DNA of 64,000 nt from an uncultured beta proteobacterium (GTDB taxonomy: Bacteria; Pseudomonadota; Gammaproteobacteria; Burkholderiales; Burkholderiaceae). Positions 33,352-45,380 of the stretch are shown in pieces. The notes beneath the pieces are model-generated. The model was given only the letters and a program-made list of their open reading frames with translations. It searched no databases and had not been told where the DNA came from. Location: positions 1-64,000 of the forward strand of contig CAIZRK010000006.1 of assembly GCA_903935355.1 (NCBI GenBank), in the 5' to 3' direction. Positions within the stretch are counted from its first letter, which is position 1; each line of letters opens with the position of its first letter. Both the position numbers and the translations under genes were made by a program.

Positions 33352-34974
33352 ATGCATAACCTCAATCAAACTTTCGCTAACCCAGCGTGTATTTCGGATC
33401 ACTCTTATCAAGCGCCTGAAAATTTCTTAATCTTGGGTTTAGGTGAGTCCGGCGTAGCAATGGCAAAGTGGTGTTTACGTAATGGCGCTATTGTTCGTCT
33501 TGTAGATACTCGCGATCTGGTAAATTTAACTGAGCGCCAACAAGCTTGGCTTAGTGAGCTAGAGTTTGCTGGTCTAAAGGATATACATTTTGGACCGCTA
33601 GATGAATCTTTATTAAAGAACATTGATGTCATCGGCATCAGCCCCGGCTTATCCCCATTACAAGAACCAATCCATACTTTTTTATCCAAAGCCCATGAGC
33701 TTTCTATTGATATTTGGGGTGAAATTGAATTCTTTGCTAGAGGGTTGGCGGCATTAGATCGGATGGCCCAATCTAAGGGAGATACGTATACCCCAGCAGT
33801 ATTGGCTATTACTGGTACTAATGGGAAAACTACCACCACTGTGCTAACTGGCCAGTTGTGTGAACGCGCCGGTAAAAAAGTGGCGGTTGCAGGAAATATT
33901 AGTCCAGCAGCATTAGATCAATTGATGTCCTGTTTAGACGCCAGTGATCAGATCTCAGATATGCCAGCGATCTGGGTACTTGAGTTATCTAGTTTCCAGT
34001 TGGTATACACCAGCACTTTTGATGCAAGTGCAGCAGCTGTTCTCAATATTACGCAAGACCACTTAGATTGGCATGGCGATATGCAGTCTTATATTCATGC
34101 CAAAGCCAATATATTTGGTAAGAATACTATCTGTATTCTCAACCGTGATGATCCATTGGTGATGGATCTGATTTCTAAAGAGCGAATCGCAAATAAGACA
34201 GTAATTACTTTTGGCGCTAGTCGCCCTCAAGAGCAAGGTGCTTTTGGTATCGAGCATGATCTGCGGGCGGGTGGTATTGATTGGCTAGTTTGGGCTGAAG
34301 TAGATGAAGATCTAGAGCCTGCTCCAAGGCGTCGGCGTAAGTCTGCTGTAGCTACAGTAGAAGAACCAGTCAGACTAAAGCGTTTAATTCCGGCAGATGC
34401 TTTGCGTATTCGAGGTCGTCACAATGCATTAAATGCTTTAGCAGCATTAGCCTTGGCTAAGTCAGCTGGCTTACCAATGAGCCTGCTGTTACATGGTTTA
34501 CGGGACTATCACGGTGAACCACATCGTGTACAGAGTGTCTCTATTGTTGCTGATGTCGAATATGTAGACGATAGCAAAGGGACTAATGTAGGTGCTACTG
34601 TTGCGGCTTTGAATGGGTTGGCTGTCAATGAAAGCGGTAAGCGGATTTGGTTAATTGCAGGTGGCGAAGGTAAAGGTCAAGATTTCAGCCCCTTGCGCGA
34701 GCCCGCACAGCGTTTCGTAAAAGGGGTATTTCTCATTGGTAAAGATGCCCCCATTCTTGCAGATATATTAGCTCAGGTAGTTCCTTGCACCATGAGTGAC
34801 ACCTTGCAAAATGCCGTCCAGGAAGCGGCTAAGCAAGCGCAATCAGGTGACATTGTTCTATTGTCGCCAGCATGCGCCAGCTTTGATCAATTTAAAGATT
34901 ATGTTGAGCGGGCTGATGTCTTTGTTGCAGAAGTTCAAGAATTGGGAATGCGTTTTGAAGGAGTTCAGGTATGA
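33352..34974 (+). CDS. murD: UDP-MurNAc-L-Ala:D-Glu ligase (MurD)
   Basis: [56 protein letters not shown]. Confidence 0.97.
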   Translation: MHNLNQTFANPACISDHSYQAPENFLILGLGESGVAMAKWCLRNGAIVRLVDTRDLVNLTERQQAWLSELEFAGLKDIHFGPLDESLLKNIDVIGISPGLSPLQEPIHTFLSKAHELSIDIWGEIEFFARGLAALDRMAQSKGDTYTPAVLAITGTNGKTTTTVLTGQLCERAGKKVAVAGNISPAALDQLMSCLDASDQISDMPAIWVLELSSFQLVYTSTFDASAAAVLNITQDHLDWHGDMQSYIHAKANIFGKNTICILNRDDPLVMDLISKERIANKTVITFGASRPQEQGAFGIEHDLRAGGIDWLVWAEVDEDLEPAPRRRRKSAVATVEEPVRLKRLIPADALRIRGRHNALNALAALALAKSAGLPMSLLLHGLRDYHGEPHRVQSVSIVADVEYVDDSKGTNVGATVAALNGLAVNESGKRIWLIAGGEGKGQDFSPLREPAQRFVKGVFLIGKDAPILADILAQVVPCTMSDTLQNAVQEAAKQAQSGDIVLLSPACASFDQFKDYVERADVFVAEVQELGMRFEGVQV

Positions 34975-36242
34975 GCTTAAAAGAAAAGCTATTTCCTGAA
35001 AATCGTGTGGGCCTTAACCGCTTCTGGAATTTCTCAAGAGGTGGAATTGATCACTTCCGAAGTGGCTTACGAGATGCAGTATCTGGTGTAGAGCAAACCC
35101 GTTCGCGCATGATGGATTACGACCAGTTGCTCGTATGGGCAGTACTTTCTCTAGCGCTAATTGGATTGGTGATGGTGTATTCGGCCTCTATTACATTAGC
35201 CGACGGACCTAAATATGCAAATTACAGTAGCAATTTCTTTTTGATACGCCATGTGATTTCTCTATCTATTGCCATTGGAGTTGGTATTTGGGCTTTCAAG
35301 ATACCGACTAAAGTATGGGATCGCTATTCACCGATTATTTTTGGTTTTACTGTATTGCTACTGATTGCCGTTTTAATCCCTGGTATTGGCAAAGGGGTGA
35401 ATGGAGCGAAGCGGTGGATCCCATTAGGCCTGATGAATTTTCAGCCCTCCGAGCTAATGAAATTTGCAGCGGTGATCTTTGCTGCAAGTTACACAGTACA
35501 ACGCCAAGAATATCTGCATTCTTTTGTTAAAGGAATGTTGCCCATGGGCATTGCTGTTGCCTTAGTAGGCGGTCTATTGATGGCGGAGCCGGATATGGGC
35601 GCTTTAGTAGTTGTGGCTCTAATTGCTTTTGGCATTCTGTTTTTAGGCGGTATTAACGCTAAATTATTTGGTGGACTATTAGCAGTTGGCATATTAAGCG
35701 CAGTAACTATTATCGCTTCTTCGCCATTTCGGCAAAAACGCGTTATGGCTTTTATAGACCCATGGCAGGTAGACAATGCGGCAAATAAAGGCTATCAGCT
35801 AACCCACTCATTAATGGCATTTGGCCGAGGTGAGTGGTTTGGCACTGGTTTAGGCGGAAGTGTTGAAAAACTCCATTACCTTCCCGAGGCACATACTGAT
35901 TTCATCATGGCGGTGATTGGTGAGGAGCTTGGTTTTGTTGGAGTAGTGGTGATGATCTTCTTGTTTTACTGGATCGTACGTCGCGCTTTTCTAATAGGTC
36001 GTACTGCGCTTCAATTAGATCGTAGCTTTGCTGGCTTGGCTGCTAAAGGTGTGGCTATTTGGATTGGTTGGCAAGCCTTTATCAATATGGGGGTGAACTT
36101 AGGTCTGTTACCCACCAAAGGATTGACGCTTCCTTTGGTAAGTTACGGTGGCTCTGGAATTTTGATGAATGCCATTGCCATAGCAATGTTATTACGGATT
36201 GATTATGAAAATCGGATCTTGATGCGGGGAGGCAAGTTGTGA
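34971..36242 (+). CDS. ftsW: Peptidoglycan glycosyltransferase FtsW
   Basis: SEDS protein: [33 protein letters not shown]. Confidence 0.97.
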   Translation: MSLKEKLFPENRVGLNRFWNFSRGGIDHFRSGLRDAVSGVEQTRSRMMDYDQLLVWAVLSLALIGLVMVYSASITLADGPKYANYSSNFFLIRHVISLSIAIGVGIWAFKIPTKVWDRYSPIIFGFTVLLLIAVLIPGIGKGVNGAKRWIPLGLMNFQPSELMKFAAVIFAASYTVQRQEYLHSFVKGMLPMGIAVALVGGLLMAEPDMGALVVVALIAFGILFLGGINAKLFGGLLAVGILSAVTIIASSPFRQKRVMAFIDPWQVDNAANKGYQLTHSLMAFGRGEWFGTGLGGSVEKLHYLPEAHTDFIMAVIGEELGFVGVVVMIFLFYWIVRRAFLIGRTALQLDRSFAGLAAKGVAIWIGWQAFINMGVNLGLLPTKGLTLPLVSYGGSGILMNAIAIAMLLRIDYENRILMRGGKL

Positions 36243-37312
36243 CCAAACCTTCTATCTTGGTAATGGCTGGTGGTACTGGGGGGCATATATTTCCAGGACT
36301 TGCTGTCGCAGAATATTTGCGTATTTGTGGTTGGACAGTTTCTTGGCTTGGCAATCAAAATGGCATGGAATACCGCTTAGTTAAAGCATGTGACTTCCCA
36401 TTTGAGTCGGTCGAATTCGGGGGTTTACGTGGCAAAGGGCTTAAAGCCAAATTGATGCTCCCCCTCAATTTATGGCGGGCGAGCATCCAAAGCTGGAAGA
36501 TCATGCGCCGTTTAAAGCCTAGTGTTGTTTTGGGGATGGGCGGTTACATCAGCTTCCCAGGAGGCTTAATGACTAAATTACTCAAGCGTCCTTTAGTTTT
36601 ACATGAATCTAATGCAGTAGCTGGTAGTGCTAATCGAGCGCTTGCCAAATTTGCAATTAGGACATTGACTGGATTTCCAGACACAATGGAACACGCAGAG
36701 TGGGTGGGTAACCCTATTCGTGCTGAGTTCGATAAGTTAGTGTCACCAGAGCAGCGCTATGACCAGCGTACTGGTAATTTATCCATCTTGGTAGTTGGTG
36801 GTAGTTTAGGCGCAGCTGCCCTCAATGAAGTTATTCCTGCAGCCTTGGCTTTAATGGCTAAAGATACGCGCCCTGAGGTGATCCATCAAGCAGGCGATAA
36901 ACATTTAGCTGATTTAGAACTACGTTATGCAAAGTTGGGTGTAGATGCGGATATACGACCCTTTATTGATGATATGCCCATCGCTTATGCACAAGCAGAT
37001 TTAGTGATTTGTCGTTCAGGTGCGATGACCGTTTCAGAAATTGCCGCATGTGGAGTTGCTGCTTGTTTAATTCCATTTCCCTATGCAATTGATGATCATC
37101 AAACTGCGAATGCGCGTTTCTTATCCGATGCCGATGGGGCAATCTTGTTAGCCCAGTCAGATCTTAATGCCCAAGACTTAGCTTCCATGATTCAAAATTT
37201 CAACCGTGATGATTTAAAGAAAATGGCGCTGCGGGCACATGCTTTAGCTAAACCGCATGCTACTCGACGAGTTGCTGAGATATGTGCAGATTGCGCAGGA
37301 GTAGGACTATGA
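36239..37312 (+). CDS. murG: Undecaprenyldiphospho-muramoylpentapeptide GlcNAc transferase
   Basis: [45 protein letters not shown]. Confidence 0.97.
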   Translation: MTKPSILVMAGGTGGHIFPGLAVAEYLRICGWTVSWLGNQNGMEYRLVKACDFPFESVEFGGLRGKGLKAKLMLPLNLWRASIQSWKIMRRLKPSVVLGMGGYISFPGGLMTKLLKRPLVLHESNAVAGSANRALAKFAIRTLTGFPDTMEHAEWVGNPIRAEFDKLVSPEQRYDQRTGNLSILVVGGSLGAAALNEVIPAALALMAKDTRPEVIHQAGDKHLADLELRYAKLGVDADIRPFIDDMPIAYAQADLVICRSGAMTVSEIAACGVAACLIPFPYAIDDHQTANARFLSDADGAILLAQSDLNAQDLASMIQNFNRDDLKKMALRAHALAKPHATRRVAEICADCAGVGL

Positions 37313-38745
37313 AACACATCGTTCAACAAATACACTTTGTCGGCATTGGCGGTACTGGTATGAGTGGCATTGCTGAAGTACTGCTTAACCTAGGATATCA
37401 AGTATCTGGCTCTGACTTGACTGAAGGTATAGCCACTAAGCGCCTAAAAGAGTTGGGCGCAGTAATACATATTGGGCATGATCCAAAAAATATTGGCACT
37501 GCTGAGGCTGTGGTTATTTCCACAGCGGTTGCTGGTAATAATCCTGAGATCTTGGCAGCACGCGCTGCAAAGATTCCTATCATTCAGCGTGCAGTCATGT
37601 TGGGTGAGTTAATGCGCTTAAAGCAGGGTATTGCGATTGCGGGTACTCATGGCAAAACTACGACCACAAGCTTGGTCGCTTCTGTGCTGGCACAGGGTGG
37701 ATTAGATCCAACGTTTGTGATTGGTGGAAAGCTAAATTCTGCTGGCGCTAATGCACGTTTAGGTCAGGGCGATTTCATTGTGGTCGAGGCAGATGAATCT
37801 GATGCGTCATTCTTACAACTTTTTCCGGCCATGGAGGTAGTGACCAATATTGATGCTGATCACATGGACACCTATCAGCATGATATGGCCAGATTAAAGC
37901 AGGCTTTTGTGCAGTTTATTCAACGGATGCCTTTTTATGGTGTGGCTGTACTGTGTATTGATGATATTAATGTAAAAGACATTATTCCTTTTGTATCACA
38001 ACCTATTTTGCGGTACGGCTTATCTGAAGATGCTGATATTCGCGCTAGTAATGTCCAGGCTGTTGGAACCCGCATGCACTTTACAGTCGATCGCCGAACT
38101 GTGCGTAGACATGGCAACAAGCCAGGTCAGTTACAGGTGCAATTGAATTTACCAGGGTTGCACAATGTTCGTAATGCCTTGGCAGCAATTGGTATCGCTA
38201 CAGAATTGGGTGTATGCGATGAAGCTATTTTGCAAGCCCTTTCTGAATTTAGTGGGGTTGGACGTCGTTTCCAGCGCTACGGAGATCTACCATTGCCAGC
38301 CGGCGGAAGCTTCACATTAATTGATGATTATGGCCATCATCCGGTAGAGATGGCTGCTACCTTGGAAGCGGCTCGGGGTGCCTACCCTGGTCGTCGCTTA
38401 GTTCTAGCATTCCAACCACACCGTTTCACAAGGACGCGCGATTGCTTTGGTGAGTTTGTGCAAGTGCTGAGAAATTTTGATGCTTTGGTGCTTACTGAGG
38501 TTTACCCAGCAGGTGAAGCAAAAATAGCTGGCGCTGATGGCAAGAGCCTCATGAAAGCCGCCATTACTGAAGACAAAGCTACAAAGAGTCGACTCGATAT
38601 CTCTGCCGTTGCTTTTGCAGCAACTGTTGCCGAGATGCCGGAAAAAATAACAGCCGTATTGCGTGATGGTGATGTTTTGATCACTATGGGCGCTGGCTCA
38701 ATTTCTAGTTTGCCGCATGCATTGGTTGAGGTAAAGCATGTCTAA
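37309..38745 (+). CDS. murC: UDP-MurNAc:L-alanine ligase (MurC)
   Basis: [41 protein letters not shown]; start trimmed to MKHIVQQIH. Confidence 0.97.
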   Translation: MKHIVQQIHFVGIGGTGMSGIAEVLLNLGYQVSGSDLTEGIATKRLKELGAVIHIGHDPKNIGTAEAVVISTAVAGNNPEILAARAAKIPIIQRAVMLGELMRLKQGIAIAGTHGKTTTTSLVASVLAQGGLDPTFVIGGKLNSAGANARLGQGDFIVVEADESDASFLQLFPAMEVVTNIDADHMDTYQHDMARLKQAFVQFIQRMPFYGVAVLCIDDINVKDIIPFVSQPILRYGLSEDADIRASNVQAVGTRMHFTVDRRTVRRHGNKPGQLQVQLNLPGLHNVRNALAAIGIATELGVCDEAILQALSEFSGVGRRFQRYGDLPLPAGGSFTLIDDYGHHPVEMAATLEAARGAYPGRRLVLAFQPHRFTRTRDCFGEFVQVLRNFDALVLTEVYPAGEAKIAGADGKSLMKAAITEDKATKSRLDISAVAFAATVAEMPEKITAVLRDGDVLITMGAGSISSLPHALVEVKHV

Positions 38746-39751
38746 CTCTAATCCCATAGCAAATTCCTGGGGCGAGCGTGTGAAAAGCGAGCTTGCACAA
38801 TTAGATGTGAAGACTCTTGGTAGTGTGGGGGTTTTATTGGGTGGTCGCTCAGGCGAGCGTGAGATTTCCTTGATGTCTGGTAACGGGGTATTAGAGGCAT
38901 TACTTTCTAAAGGGGTAGATGCTCATGCATTTGATCCTGGATTACGTTCGCCAACTGAACTTGCTAGTGAAAAATTTGACCGAATTTTTATTTCTTTGCA
39001 TGGTCGCTATGGTGAAGATGGGACGATTCAAGGTTTACTGGAATTATTGAACTTACCCTATACCGGTAGTGGAGTGTTAGCTTCAGCCTTATCGATTGAT
39101 AAGATTGCCACTAAGCAAATTTGGCTTAGTAATGGTTTATCTACCCCTGATTTTGAAGAACTCACATCAAGTAGCGATTGGGATTCTGTAGTTGAGCATT
39201 TGGGTTTACCTTTAATTGTAAAACCGGCCCATGAAGGATCTTCCTTAGGTCTAACTAAAGTGAAGTCAGTTGAGGAATTGCCGGCTGCCTATCAGTTAGC
39301 TGCTGGGCTTGATAAAAAGGTAATAGCAGAAACTTGCATTATTGGTGATGAATTAACTTGCCCTCTCGTTGGCCAAGGAAATAGTGCAGAAGCCTTACCG
39401 GTAATCAAAATCATTCCACCACAGGCAAACTATGATTTTCACCATAAGTATTTCTCTAATGAGACTGAGTACTTATGCCCAACAGGGTATTTAGACAATG
39501 TGAATATCGCCATACAAGAATTAGCCTTAGCATCATATCGCGCCTTAGGTTGTAGAACTTGGGGGCGGGCAGATGTGATGTTGGATCAGAAAACAGGAAA
39601 ACCTTATCTTTTGGAGATGAATACATCCCCTGGTATGACCTCACATTCTTTGGTGCCAATGGCTGCCAAGGCGGCAGGTGTTGAGTATGCAGATTTGGTT
39701 TTATGGGTGCTAAGTCAAACTTTGTTAGGCGCAGGGAGCGCAAGTATATGA
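38738..39751 (+). CDS. ddl: D-alanine:D-alanine ligase
   Basis: [60 protein letters not shown]. Confidence 0.97.
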   Translation: MSNSNPIANSWGERVKSELAQLDVKTLGSVGVLLGGRSGEREISLMSGNGVLEALLSKGVDAHAFDPGLRSPTELASEKFDRIFISLHGRYGEDGTIQGLLELLNLPYTGSGVLASALSIDKIATKQIWLSNGLSTPDFEELTSSSDWDSVVEHLGLPLIVKPAHEGSSLGLTKVKSVEELPAAYQLAAGLDKKVIAETCIIGDELTCPLVGQGNSAEALPVIKIIPPQANYDFHHKYFSNETEYLCPTGYLDNVNIAIQELALASYRALGCRTWGRADVMLDQKTGKPYLLEMNTSPGMTSHSLVPMAAKAAGVEYADLVLWVLSQTLLGAGSASI

Positions 39752-40614
39752 GGCGTACGAGCTCCTTCCTAAATTGGTTCGGCGAGGGATTGGTAATGAT
39801 GTTCTCACCTTTATGGAATTATCCAGGGCGGATGCAAAAGGTCAGTCGCTTTTTAATGCGCTGTTTTTCTCTGATGGTTATTGTAGGTATCTTGGTTTGG
39901 TTGAGCCAGCGCCCAGTATTTGCACTACGTCAGGTATTAGTAGAGCCAGTTCCCGGTCAAACCCTAAAACATATTAGCAAGCCCCTAGTGAGGCAACAGG
40001 TTTTAGAAACCATTCAAGGGAATTTTTTTAGTGTCAGATTGGAAGATGTCAAACGTGGCTTTGAGTCGCTTCCTTGGGTCCGTCACGCAAACGTACGTCG
40101 AGTTTGGCCAAATGGGGTGATTGTTAGCATTGAAGAGCAAAAGGCTTTTGGCACCTGGGGTGGAGTAAATAGTCAAACTCTGATGAATGTCCATGGCGAG
40201 CTTTTTTCTGGCCGCGGATCTGAGGTCGGAGATGAGACCTCATTAGTTGATTTTTATGGTCCAGAAGACTCCAGTAAAGAAGTGATGCGCTTATATAAAA
40301 AAGCCAACGCTTGGTTTAGGCCGTGGGATTCTGAAGTGAAGGGCTTGAGTCTATCGGAGCGTTATGCATGGCACGTAAAACTATCAAATGGCATGAAGGT
40401 GGAGTTTGGGCGCGATGAAGAAGGCTCTGACAAAACATTAACTGAAGATCGTGTTGCCCGCCTTTTTAAGTATTGGCCACAGGTTCAAGAAAAGTGGGCA
40501 AATCGCGTAGATGCAATTGATCTTCGCTATGCCAATGGTTTTGCGGTGCATCTCGCATTGGCGAGTGTGAAAAAAGGTGATGCGGATGGTAAAAAAAGTG
40601 AGCTCAAGCAATGA
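39748..40614 (+). CDS. ftsQ: Cell division protein FtsQ
   Basis: POTRA/FtsQ pattern [13 protein letters not shown]..., [30 protein letters not shown]; start trimmed to the ATG overlapping the ddl stop. Confidence 0.94.
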   Translation: MRRTSSFLNWFGEGLVMMFSPLWNYPGRMQKVSRFLMRCFSLMVIVGILVWLSQRPVFALRQVLVEPVPGQTLKHISKPLVRQQVLETIQGNFFSVRLEDVKRGFESLPWVRHANVRRVWPNGVIVSIEEQKAFGTWGGVNSQTLMNVHGELFSGRGSEVGDETSLVDFYGPEDSSKEVMRLYKKANAWFRPWDSEVKGLSLSERYAWHVKLSNGMKVEFGRDEEGSDKTLTEDRVARLFKYWPQVQEKWANRVDAIDLRYANGFAVHLALASVKKGDADGKKSELKQ

Positions 40615-40623
40615 GGAATGAGA

Positions 40624-41853
40624 ATGAGTAAAGATAATCGCGATCTATTGGTGGGCTTAGATATTGGAACTTCCAAGGTAGTTGCTTTGGTCGCTGAATT
40701 AGCACCTGATGGCCAATTTAATGTGGTTGGCGTAGGACAAACTGCTTCCAAAGGCTTAAAGAAGGGGGTAGTTGTTAATATTGAGGCAACTGTTCAGTCG
40801 ATTCAAAAGGCGCTTGAAGAGGCTGAAGTGATGGCTGATCGTCAAATTGTGCAAGTGTTTACAGGTATCGCTGGTAACCATATTGTGAGTTTTAACTCCA
40901 GTGGCATGGTGGCGATTCGAGATAAAGAAGTAAGTGCTGGCGATGTCGAGCGCGTTCTAGAAACAGCAAAAGCAATCAACATTCCAACAGACCAACAAAT
41001 TTTGCATATTTTGGTTCAAGAATTCATCATCGATGGTCAGGAAGATGTGCGTGAACCGATTGGTATGAGCGGCTTACGCCTTGAAGTAAAGGTGCATATT
41101 GTGACTGGTGCAGTGAGCGCTGCACAAAATATTGTGAAATGCGTGCGTCGTTGTGGTCTTGAAGTAAATGACCTTATTTTGCAGCCATTGGCCTCTAGTT
41201 TGGCTGTGCTTACTGAGGACGAAAAAGAATTAGGTGTAGTGCTAGTAGATATTGGCGGCGGTACTACGGATATAGCAATCTATTGCCAGGGATCTATTCG
41301 TCACACTGCAGTCATTCCGATTGCAGGGGATCAAATTACCAATGACATCGCCATGGCGTTGCGCACCCCAACCATTGAGGCTGAAGATTTAAAGATCTTG
41401 CATGGTATTACCCGACAAGATATGGCTGATCCAGCTGCCATGATTGATGTACCTGGAGTTGGTGATCGTGAACCTCGTCCAATGTCTAAGCAAGCCTTGG
41501 CTGCAGTGATAGAGCCACGGGTAGAAGAGCTTTTTACTTTAGTTCGAGGTGTTATTCGAGATTCGGGCTATGAAGATATGGTTGCCTCAGGGATTGTTTT
41601 GACGGGGGGGACTGCGTTAATGCCAGGAATGGTTGAGTTGGCTGAGCAAGTCTTCTTGCGTCCTGCACGTATAGGGACCCCTGAATATCGTGGCCACTTG
41701 CATGAGGTATTACGGAGTCCCCGTTTTGCCACCAGCATTGGTTTATTAATGGAAGGTCAGGCGCAATTATTGCGTGGCCGGCGCGTTTCTCAATCTGGCA
41801 CTTTGCAGGGTGTGATCTCGCGTATGAAGGAATGGTTTGCAGGAAATTTTTAA
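40624..41853 (+). CDS. ftsA: Cell division protein FtsA
   Basis: LLVGLDIGTSKVVALVAE, VVLVDIGGGTTDIAIY, GIVLTGGTALMPG. Confidence 0.97.
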   Translation: MSKDNRDLLVGLDIGTSKVVALVAELAPDGQFNVVGVGQTASKGLKKGVVVNIEATVQSIQKALEEAEVMADRQIVQVFTGIAGNHIVSFNSSGMVAIRDKEVSAGDVERVLETAKAINIPTDQQILHILVQEFIIDGQEDVREPIGMSGLRLEVKVHIVTGAVSAAQNIVKCVRRCGLEVNDLILQPLASSLAVLTEDEKELGVVLVDIGGGTTDIAIYCQGSIRHTAVIPIAGDQITNDIAMALRTPTIEAEDLKILHGITRQDMADPAAMIDVPGVGDREPRPMSKQALAAVIEPRVEELFTLVRGVIRDSGYEDMVASGIVLTGGTALMPGMVELAEQVFLRPARIGTPEYRGHLHEVLRSPRFATSIGLLMEGQAQLLRGRRVSQSGTLQGVISRMKEWFAGNF

Positions 41854-41901
41854 GTTTTTTCGTCGTCGTCAACTTAGTACGTTTATTACCTAGGAGGGTA
41901 T

Positions 41902-43242
41902 ATGGAATTTGAAATGTTAGATCAAGAAACAGCCGGTAAAACCATGATTAAAGTGGTTGGAGTCGGTGGCGCTGGTGGCAATGCTGTCCAGCATATGATT
42001 AAACGTGGGGTGAGTGGCGTAGAGTTTATTTGCATGAACACCGATGCTGGCGCACTTCAGCGCTCTGAGGCATCTGTGAATTTGCAACTAGGCTCTAGTG
42101 GGCTTGGCGCCGGTGCCAAGCCAGAAATCGGAGCAGCCTCAGCAGAAGAAGCGCGTGCACGTATTGCCGATGCATTGCAAGGTGCGCATATGGTATTTAT
42201 TACTGCTGGCATGGGTGGCGGTACTGGAACTGGCGCAGCTCCAATCGTTGCGCAAGTAGCGAAAGAAATGGGTATTTTGACTGTGGGTGTTATTAGTAAG
42301 CCCTTTGACTTTGAGGGTGCCAAGCGATTGAAGGTTGCAGAGAACGGCGCTACTGAACTCGAGTCTTACGTGGATTCATTAATTGTGGTTCTGAATGAAA
42401 AGCTCTTTGAAGTCATGGGTGAAGATGCCGAATTTGATAAAGCCTTTGCTTGCGCTGATGACGTATTGCATAACGCAGTTTCAGGCATTGCTGAAATCAT
42501 CAATGTTCAAGGTTTAATTAACGTCGACTTTGAGGATGTGAAGACAGTGATGGGAGAGCAAGGCAAGGCTATGATGGGAACAGCTACTGTTTCTGGTATG
42601 GATCGTGCTCGTTTGGCTGCTGAAGCTGCGGTTGCTTCACCATTGCTTGAAGGTGTTGATCTGTCAGGTGCACGTGGCGTATTGGTGAATATAACAGCCA
42701 ATCGTTCATTGAAATTGTCAGAGACACGCGAAGTAATGGCAGCGATACGTGGTTATGCAGCTGACGATGCTACCGTGATTTTTGGGACTGTCTATGACGA
42801 AAGCTTGGGAGATGCACTTCGTGTAACCGTAGTAGCTACTGGTTTAAATAATCCTCAAGCTCGTCAAAACCATCAACCTGAAGTCGTTTGGAGACAAGCT
42901 ACTGGTACGCATGATGCTATGCCTACAATGGCTGACCTCAATACGTTTGCCCCAGCAAGTGCAGCAGCCACAATTGGTAGGAGTGCTAGAGAATCAGCTT
43001 TAGGCACCAAAGCTGGCATGGCTTTACCTGGATCTGGAGGTGTGCCTTCTATGACCACTGCGCCAGCTGCCTCTAGTGTTGACTATAGCCAATATGATTT
43101 GCCACGGGTATTTCGCAATTCGCGCGATGCTACGCCAGCCCCTACTTTAGGCGCTGACAGCTCCCCTCAGGCAAAGACCATGTTAGATAAAGGGGCTGAT
43201 TATTATGAAATCCCTGCTTTTTTGCGTAAGCAAGCAGACTAA
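41902..43242 (+). CDS. ftsZ: Cell division GTPase FtsZ
   Basis: KVVGVGGAGGNAVQHMI, TAGMGGGTGTGAAP, C-terminal YYEIPAFLRKQAD. Confidence 0.98.
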   Translation: MEFEMLDQETAGKTMIKVVGVGGAGGNAVQHMIKRGVSGVEFICMNTDAGALQRSEASVNLQLGSSGLGAGAKPEIGAASAEEARARIADALQGAHMVFITAGMGGGTGTGAAPIVAQVAKEMGILTVGVISKPFDFEGAKRLKVAENGATELESYVDSLIVVLNEKLFEVMGEDAEFDKAFACADDVLHNAVSGIAEIINVQGLINVDFEDVKTVMGEQGKAMMGTATVSGMDRARLAAEAAVASPLLEGVDLSGARGVLVNITANRSLKLSETREVMAAIRGYAADDATVIFGTVYDESLGDALRVTVVATGLNNPQARQNHQPEVVWRQATGTHDAMPTMADLNTFAPASAAATIGRSARESALGTKAGMALPGSGGVPSMTTAPAASSVDYSQYDLPRVFRNSRDATPAPTLGADSSPQAKTMLDKGADYYEIPAFLRKQAD

Positions 43243-43262
43243 TCCACTGCTCAATACAATAG

Positions 43263-43340
43263 ATAGTTGCTAAATGCCAGCGCGGCGCCCCTCCGGACGA
43301 CGAATCCCGCGCTAGCGTTGGCATACTTATTAACAACTAT
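43263..43340. repeat. Large interrupted inverted repeat between ftsZ and the peroxiredoxin gene
   Basis: ATAGTTG(43263-43269)/CAACTAT(43334-43340) and ATGCCAGCGC(43274-43283)/GCGTTGGCAT(43315-43324, one G-T wobble); alternative GCGCGG/CCGCGC inner stem. Confidence 0.7.
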
Positions 43341-43355
43341 TTATTAGGAGATTTC

Positions 43356-43856
43356 ATGATTGCAGTCGGACAAAAATTACCAAACGCGACCTTGTATGAG
43401 TTTTTGAATGAAGCAAGTGAAGGCTGTTCTGTTGGGCCTAATGCATTTGAAGTTGAGAAATTAGCTGCAGGTAAAAAAATTGTTATTTTTGCATTGCCTG
43501 GAGCGTTTACTCCAACTTGCTCTGCGCAACATGTTCCTGGTTTTGTAGAGCATTTCGATGCGATTAAAGCAAAAGGTGTAGATGAGGTTTGGTGTGTGTC
43601 TGTAAATGATCCATTTGTCATGGGTGCATGGGGACGTGATTTGAAGGTTGGAAAAAAAGTGCGTATGTTAGGTGATGGTAGTGCTGAGTTCACCAAAAAG
43701 GTGGGCATGGAGTTTGATTTAGTTGCCCGTGGCTTGGGAGTGCGTTCACAGCGCTATGCCATGATTGTTGAAGATGGTGTGGTAAAAACTTTAGATCTAG
43801 AAGCGCCTGGTAAATTTGAAGTAAGCGATGCTGCTTCAGTATTAAAGCAGCTTTAA
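43356..43856 (+). CDS. Peroxiredoxin (Prx5/redoxin family)
   Basis: IFALPGAFTPTCSAQHVPGFVEH active site; AGGAG ribosome-binding site. Confidence 0.94.
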   Translation: MIAVGQKLPNATLYEFLNEASEGCSVGPNAFEVEKLAAGKKIVIFALPGAFTPTCSAQHVPGFVEHFDAIKAKGVDEVWCVSVNDPFVMGAWGRDLKVGKKVRMLGDGSAEFTKKVGMEFDLVARGLGVRSQRYAMIVEDGVVKTLDLEAPGKFEVSDAASVLKQL

Positions 43857-43886
43857 AAACACTTTCCTGAATTTGGAATAGCCATC

Positions 43887-44801
43887 ATGATGAAGCAACG
43901 TACTATCTCTGCTCCGATTAAAACCGTGGGGATTGGCTTGCACTCAGGGCGTAAGGTCACACTATTTATTAAGCCAGCGCCCGTGAATTCAGGAATTGTA
44001 TTTGTACGTATGGATACTCCAGAGCAAGCGCTTGTACCAGCAACTGCTCTGGCTGTATGTGATACCCGTCTGGCTTCTGTTATTCAAAAAGATGGTGTTC
44101 GAGTTTCTACTGTCGAACACTTACTTTCGGCGTGTGCAGGTTTAGGACTCGATAATTTATTGATTGAATTAGATGCTGAGGAAGTACCCATCATGGATGG
44201 CAGCGCTGCCTCATTCTTATTTTTAATAGAATCTGCTGGTATTACCGAGCAAGACGCGCCACGTCAATTTCTCATTATTAAAAAACCCGTTGAAGTTCGT
44301 GAGGGCGATAAATTAGCTCGGCTTGAACCCTTCTTTGGCTTTAAGTTAGATTTCACGATTGACTTTAAACATCCTGCGGTGGATAAGACTGGACAACGAT
44401 TCATTGTGGATTTTGCCGAGCATGCTTATCGAAGTGAAATTGGACGTGCCCGCACTTTTGGTTTTGCCCATGAAGTAGAAGCCCTTAGAGAGATTGGCCT
44501 AGCTCGCGGTGGCAGCTTAGATAATGCGATAGTTTTGGATGAGCACCGAATTCTGAATAACGAAGAACTTCGGTATGAAGATGAGTTTGTGCGTCACAAA
44601 ATCCTAGATGCTATTGGAGATCTATATTTAGTGGGCCACCCCATTGTTGGCGCTTATGTGGCCGAAAAATCAGGTCATGCTCTAAATAATGTACTTTTAC
44701 GTAGGCTCTTAGAAGACCCAAGTTCATATGAAATCAGTGAATTTCTAGAAAAAAAGGCGCCCCCAGCTTATTCTCAAGAGAGCCAACCCCTCTTTTTCTG
44801 A
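43887..44801 (+). CDS. lpxC: UDP-3-O-acyl-N-acetylglucosamine deacetylase
   Basis: [61 protein letters not shown]. Confidence 0.97.
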   Translation: MMKQRTISAPIKTVGIGLHSGRKVTLFIKPAPVNSGIVFVRMDTPEQALVPATALAVCDTRLASVIQKDGVRVSTVEHLLSACAGLGLDNLLIELDAEEVPIMDGSAASFLFLIESAGITEQDAPRQFLIIKKPVEVREGDKLARLEPFFGFKLDFTIDFKHPAVDKTGQRFIVDFAEHAYRSEIGRARTFGFAHEVEALREIGLARGGSLDNAIVLDEHRILNNEELRYEDEFVRHKILDAIGDLYLVGHPIVGAYVAEKSGHALNNVLLRRLLEDPSSYEISEFLEKKAPPAYSQESQPLFF

Positions 44802-44822
44802 GATATTTTTAAAATAATTAAA

Positions 44823-45326
44823 TTATTTGGCTTGGTTCTGAAGTAGTTTTTCGACCGCCTTGCGAAGCTCAGAATCCGGCGCCAATTGATCCGCTAAGTT
44901 TTGCCATGCTGCCCTGGCAATAGGATTAAAACCACGGGATTTTTCAGAAGGTTTTTGCCCCTGCTCGGACTTTATTTCCCAGGCAGAAGGAGCGGGTTTT
45001 AACTGCACCTTAATTGTGGAGCATAACACCCCTTTTTTTGATAACTCATTGATTAAGCTGGGTAAAATCTGCTGCAGTCGACTAGCAATACTTGCGTTAC
45101 TTACTAGTAGAATGAGCTCATTTTTACTCTCGGATCGCCAGCTAAGCTCAATTTTTTGCGCTAAGTTTTCTAGATCAAGGACCGCTAAAGCACTCTTTAG
45201 GCTGACTTTTAATTTGGCTATATCTTCTGTTTTAGCCAAAATACCCCCAAGACCTTCAGAATCCCGTAGGTAATCAACCCATTCATGAGCAGTATTGTGG
45301 CGAGGAGGTTTAGCGGCAAAGTTCAT
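44823..45326 (-). CDS. DUF721/DciA-like protein
   Basis: ELILLVSNASIASRLQQILPSLINELSKKG pattern and position divergent from secA; start trimmed. Confidence 0.7.
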   Translation of the reverse strand: MNFAAKPPRHNTAHEWVDYLRDSEGLGGILAKTEDIAKLKVSLKSALAVLDLENLAQKIELSWRSESKNELILLVSNASIASRLQQILPSLINELSKKGVLCSTIKVQLKPAPSAWEIKSEQGQKPSEKSRGFNPIARAAWQNLADQLAPDSELRKAVEKLLQNQAK

Positions 45327-45380
45327 AAAAAATGTGGGTGTGAGTGATAAACTCAAGGTCTTAATTTTCTTCAATATCCC

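Noticed and set aside
33408-33839. 143-aa ORF antisense to murD
   Set aside because: Antisense shadow of murD with no independent evidence
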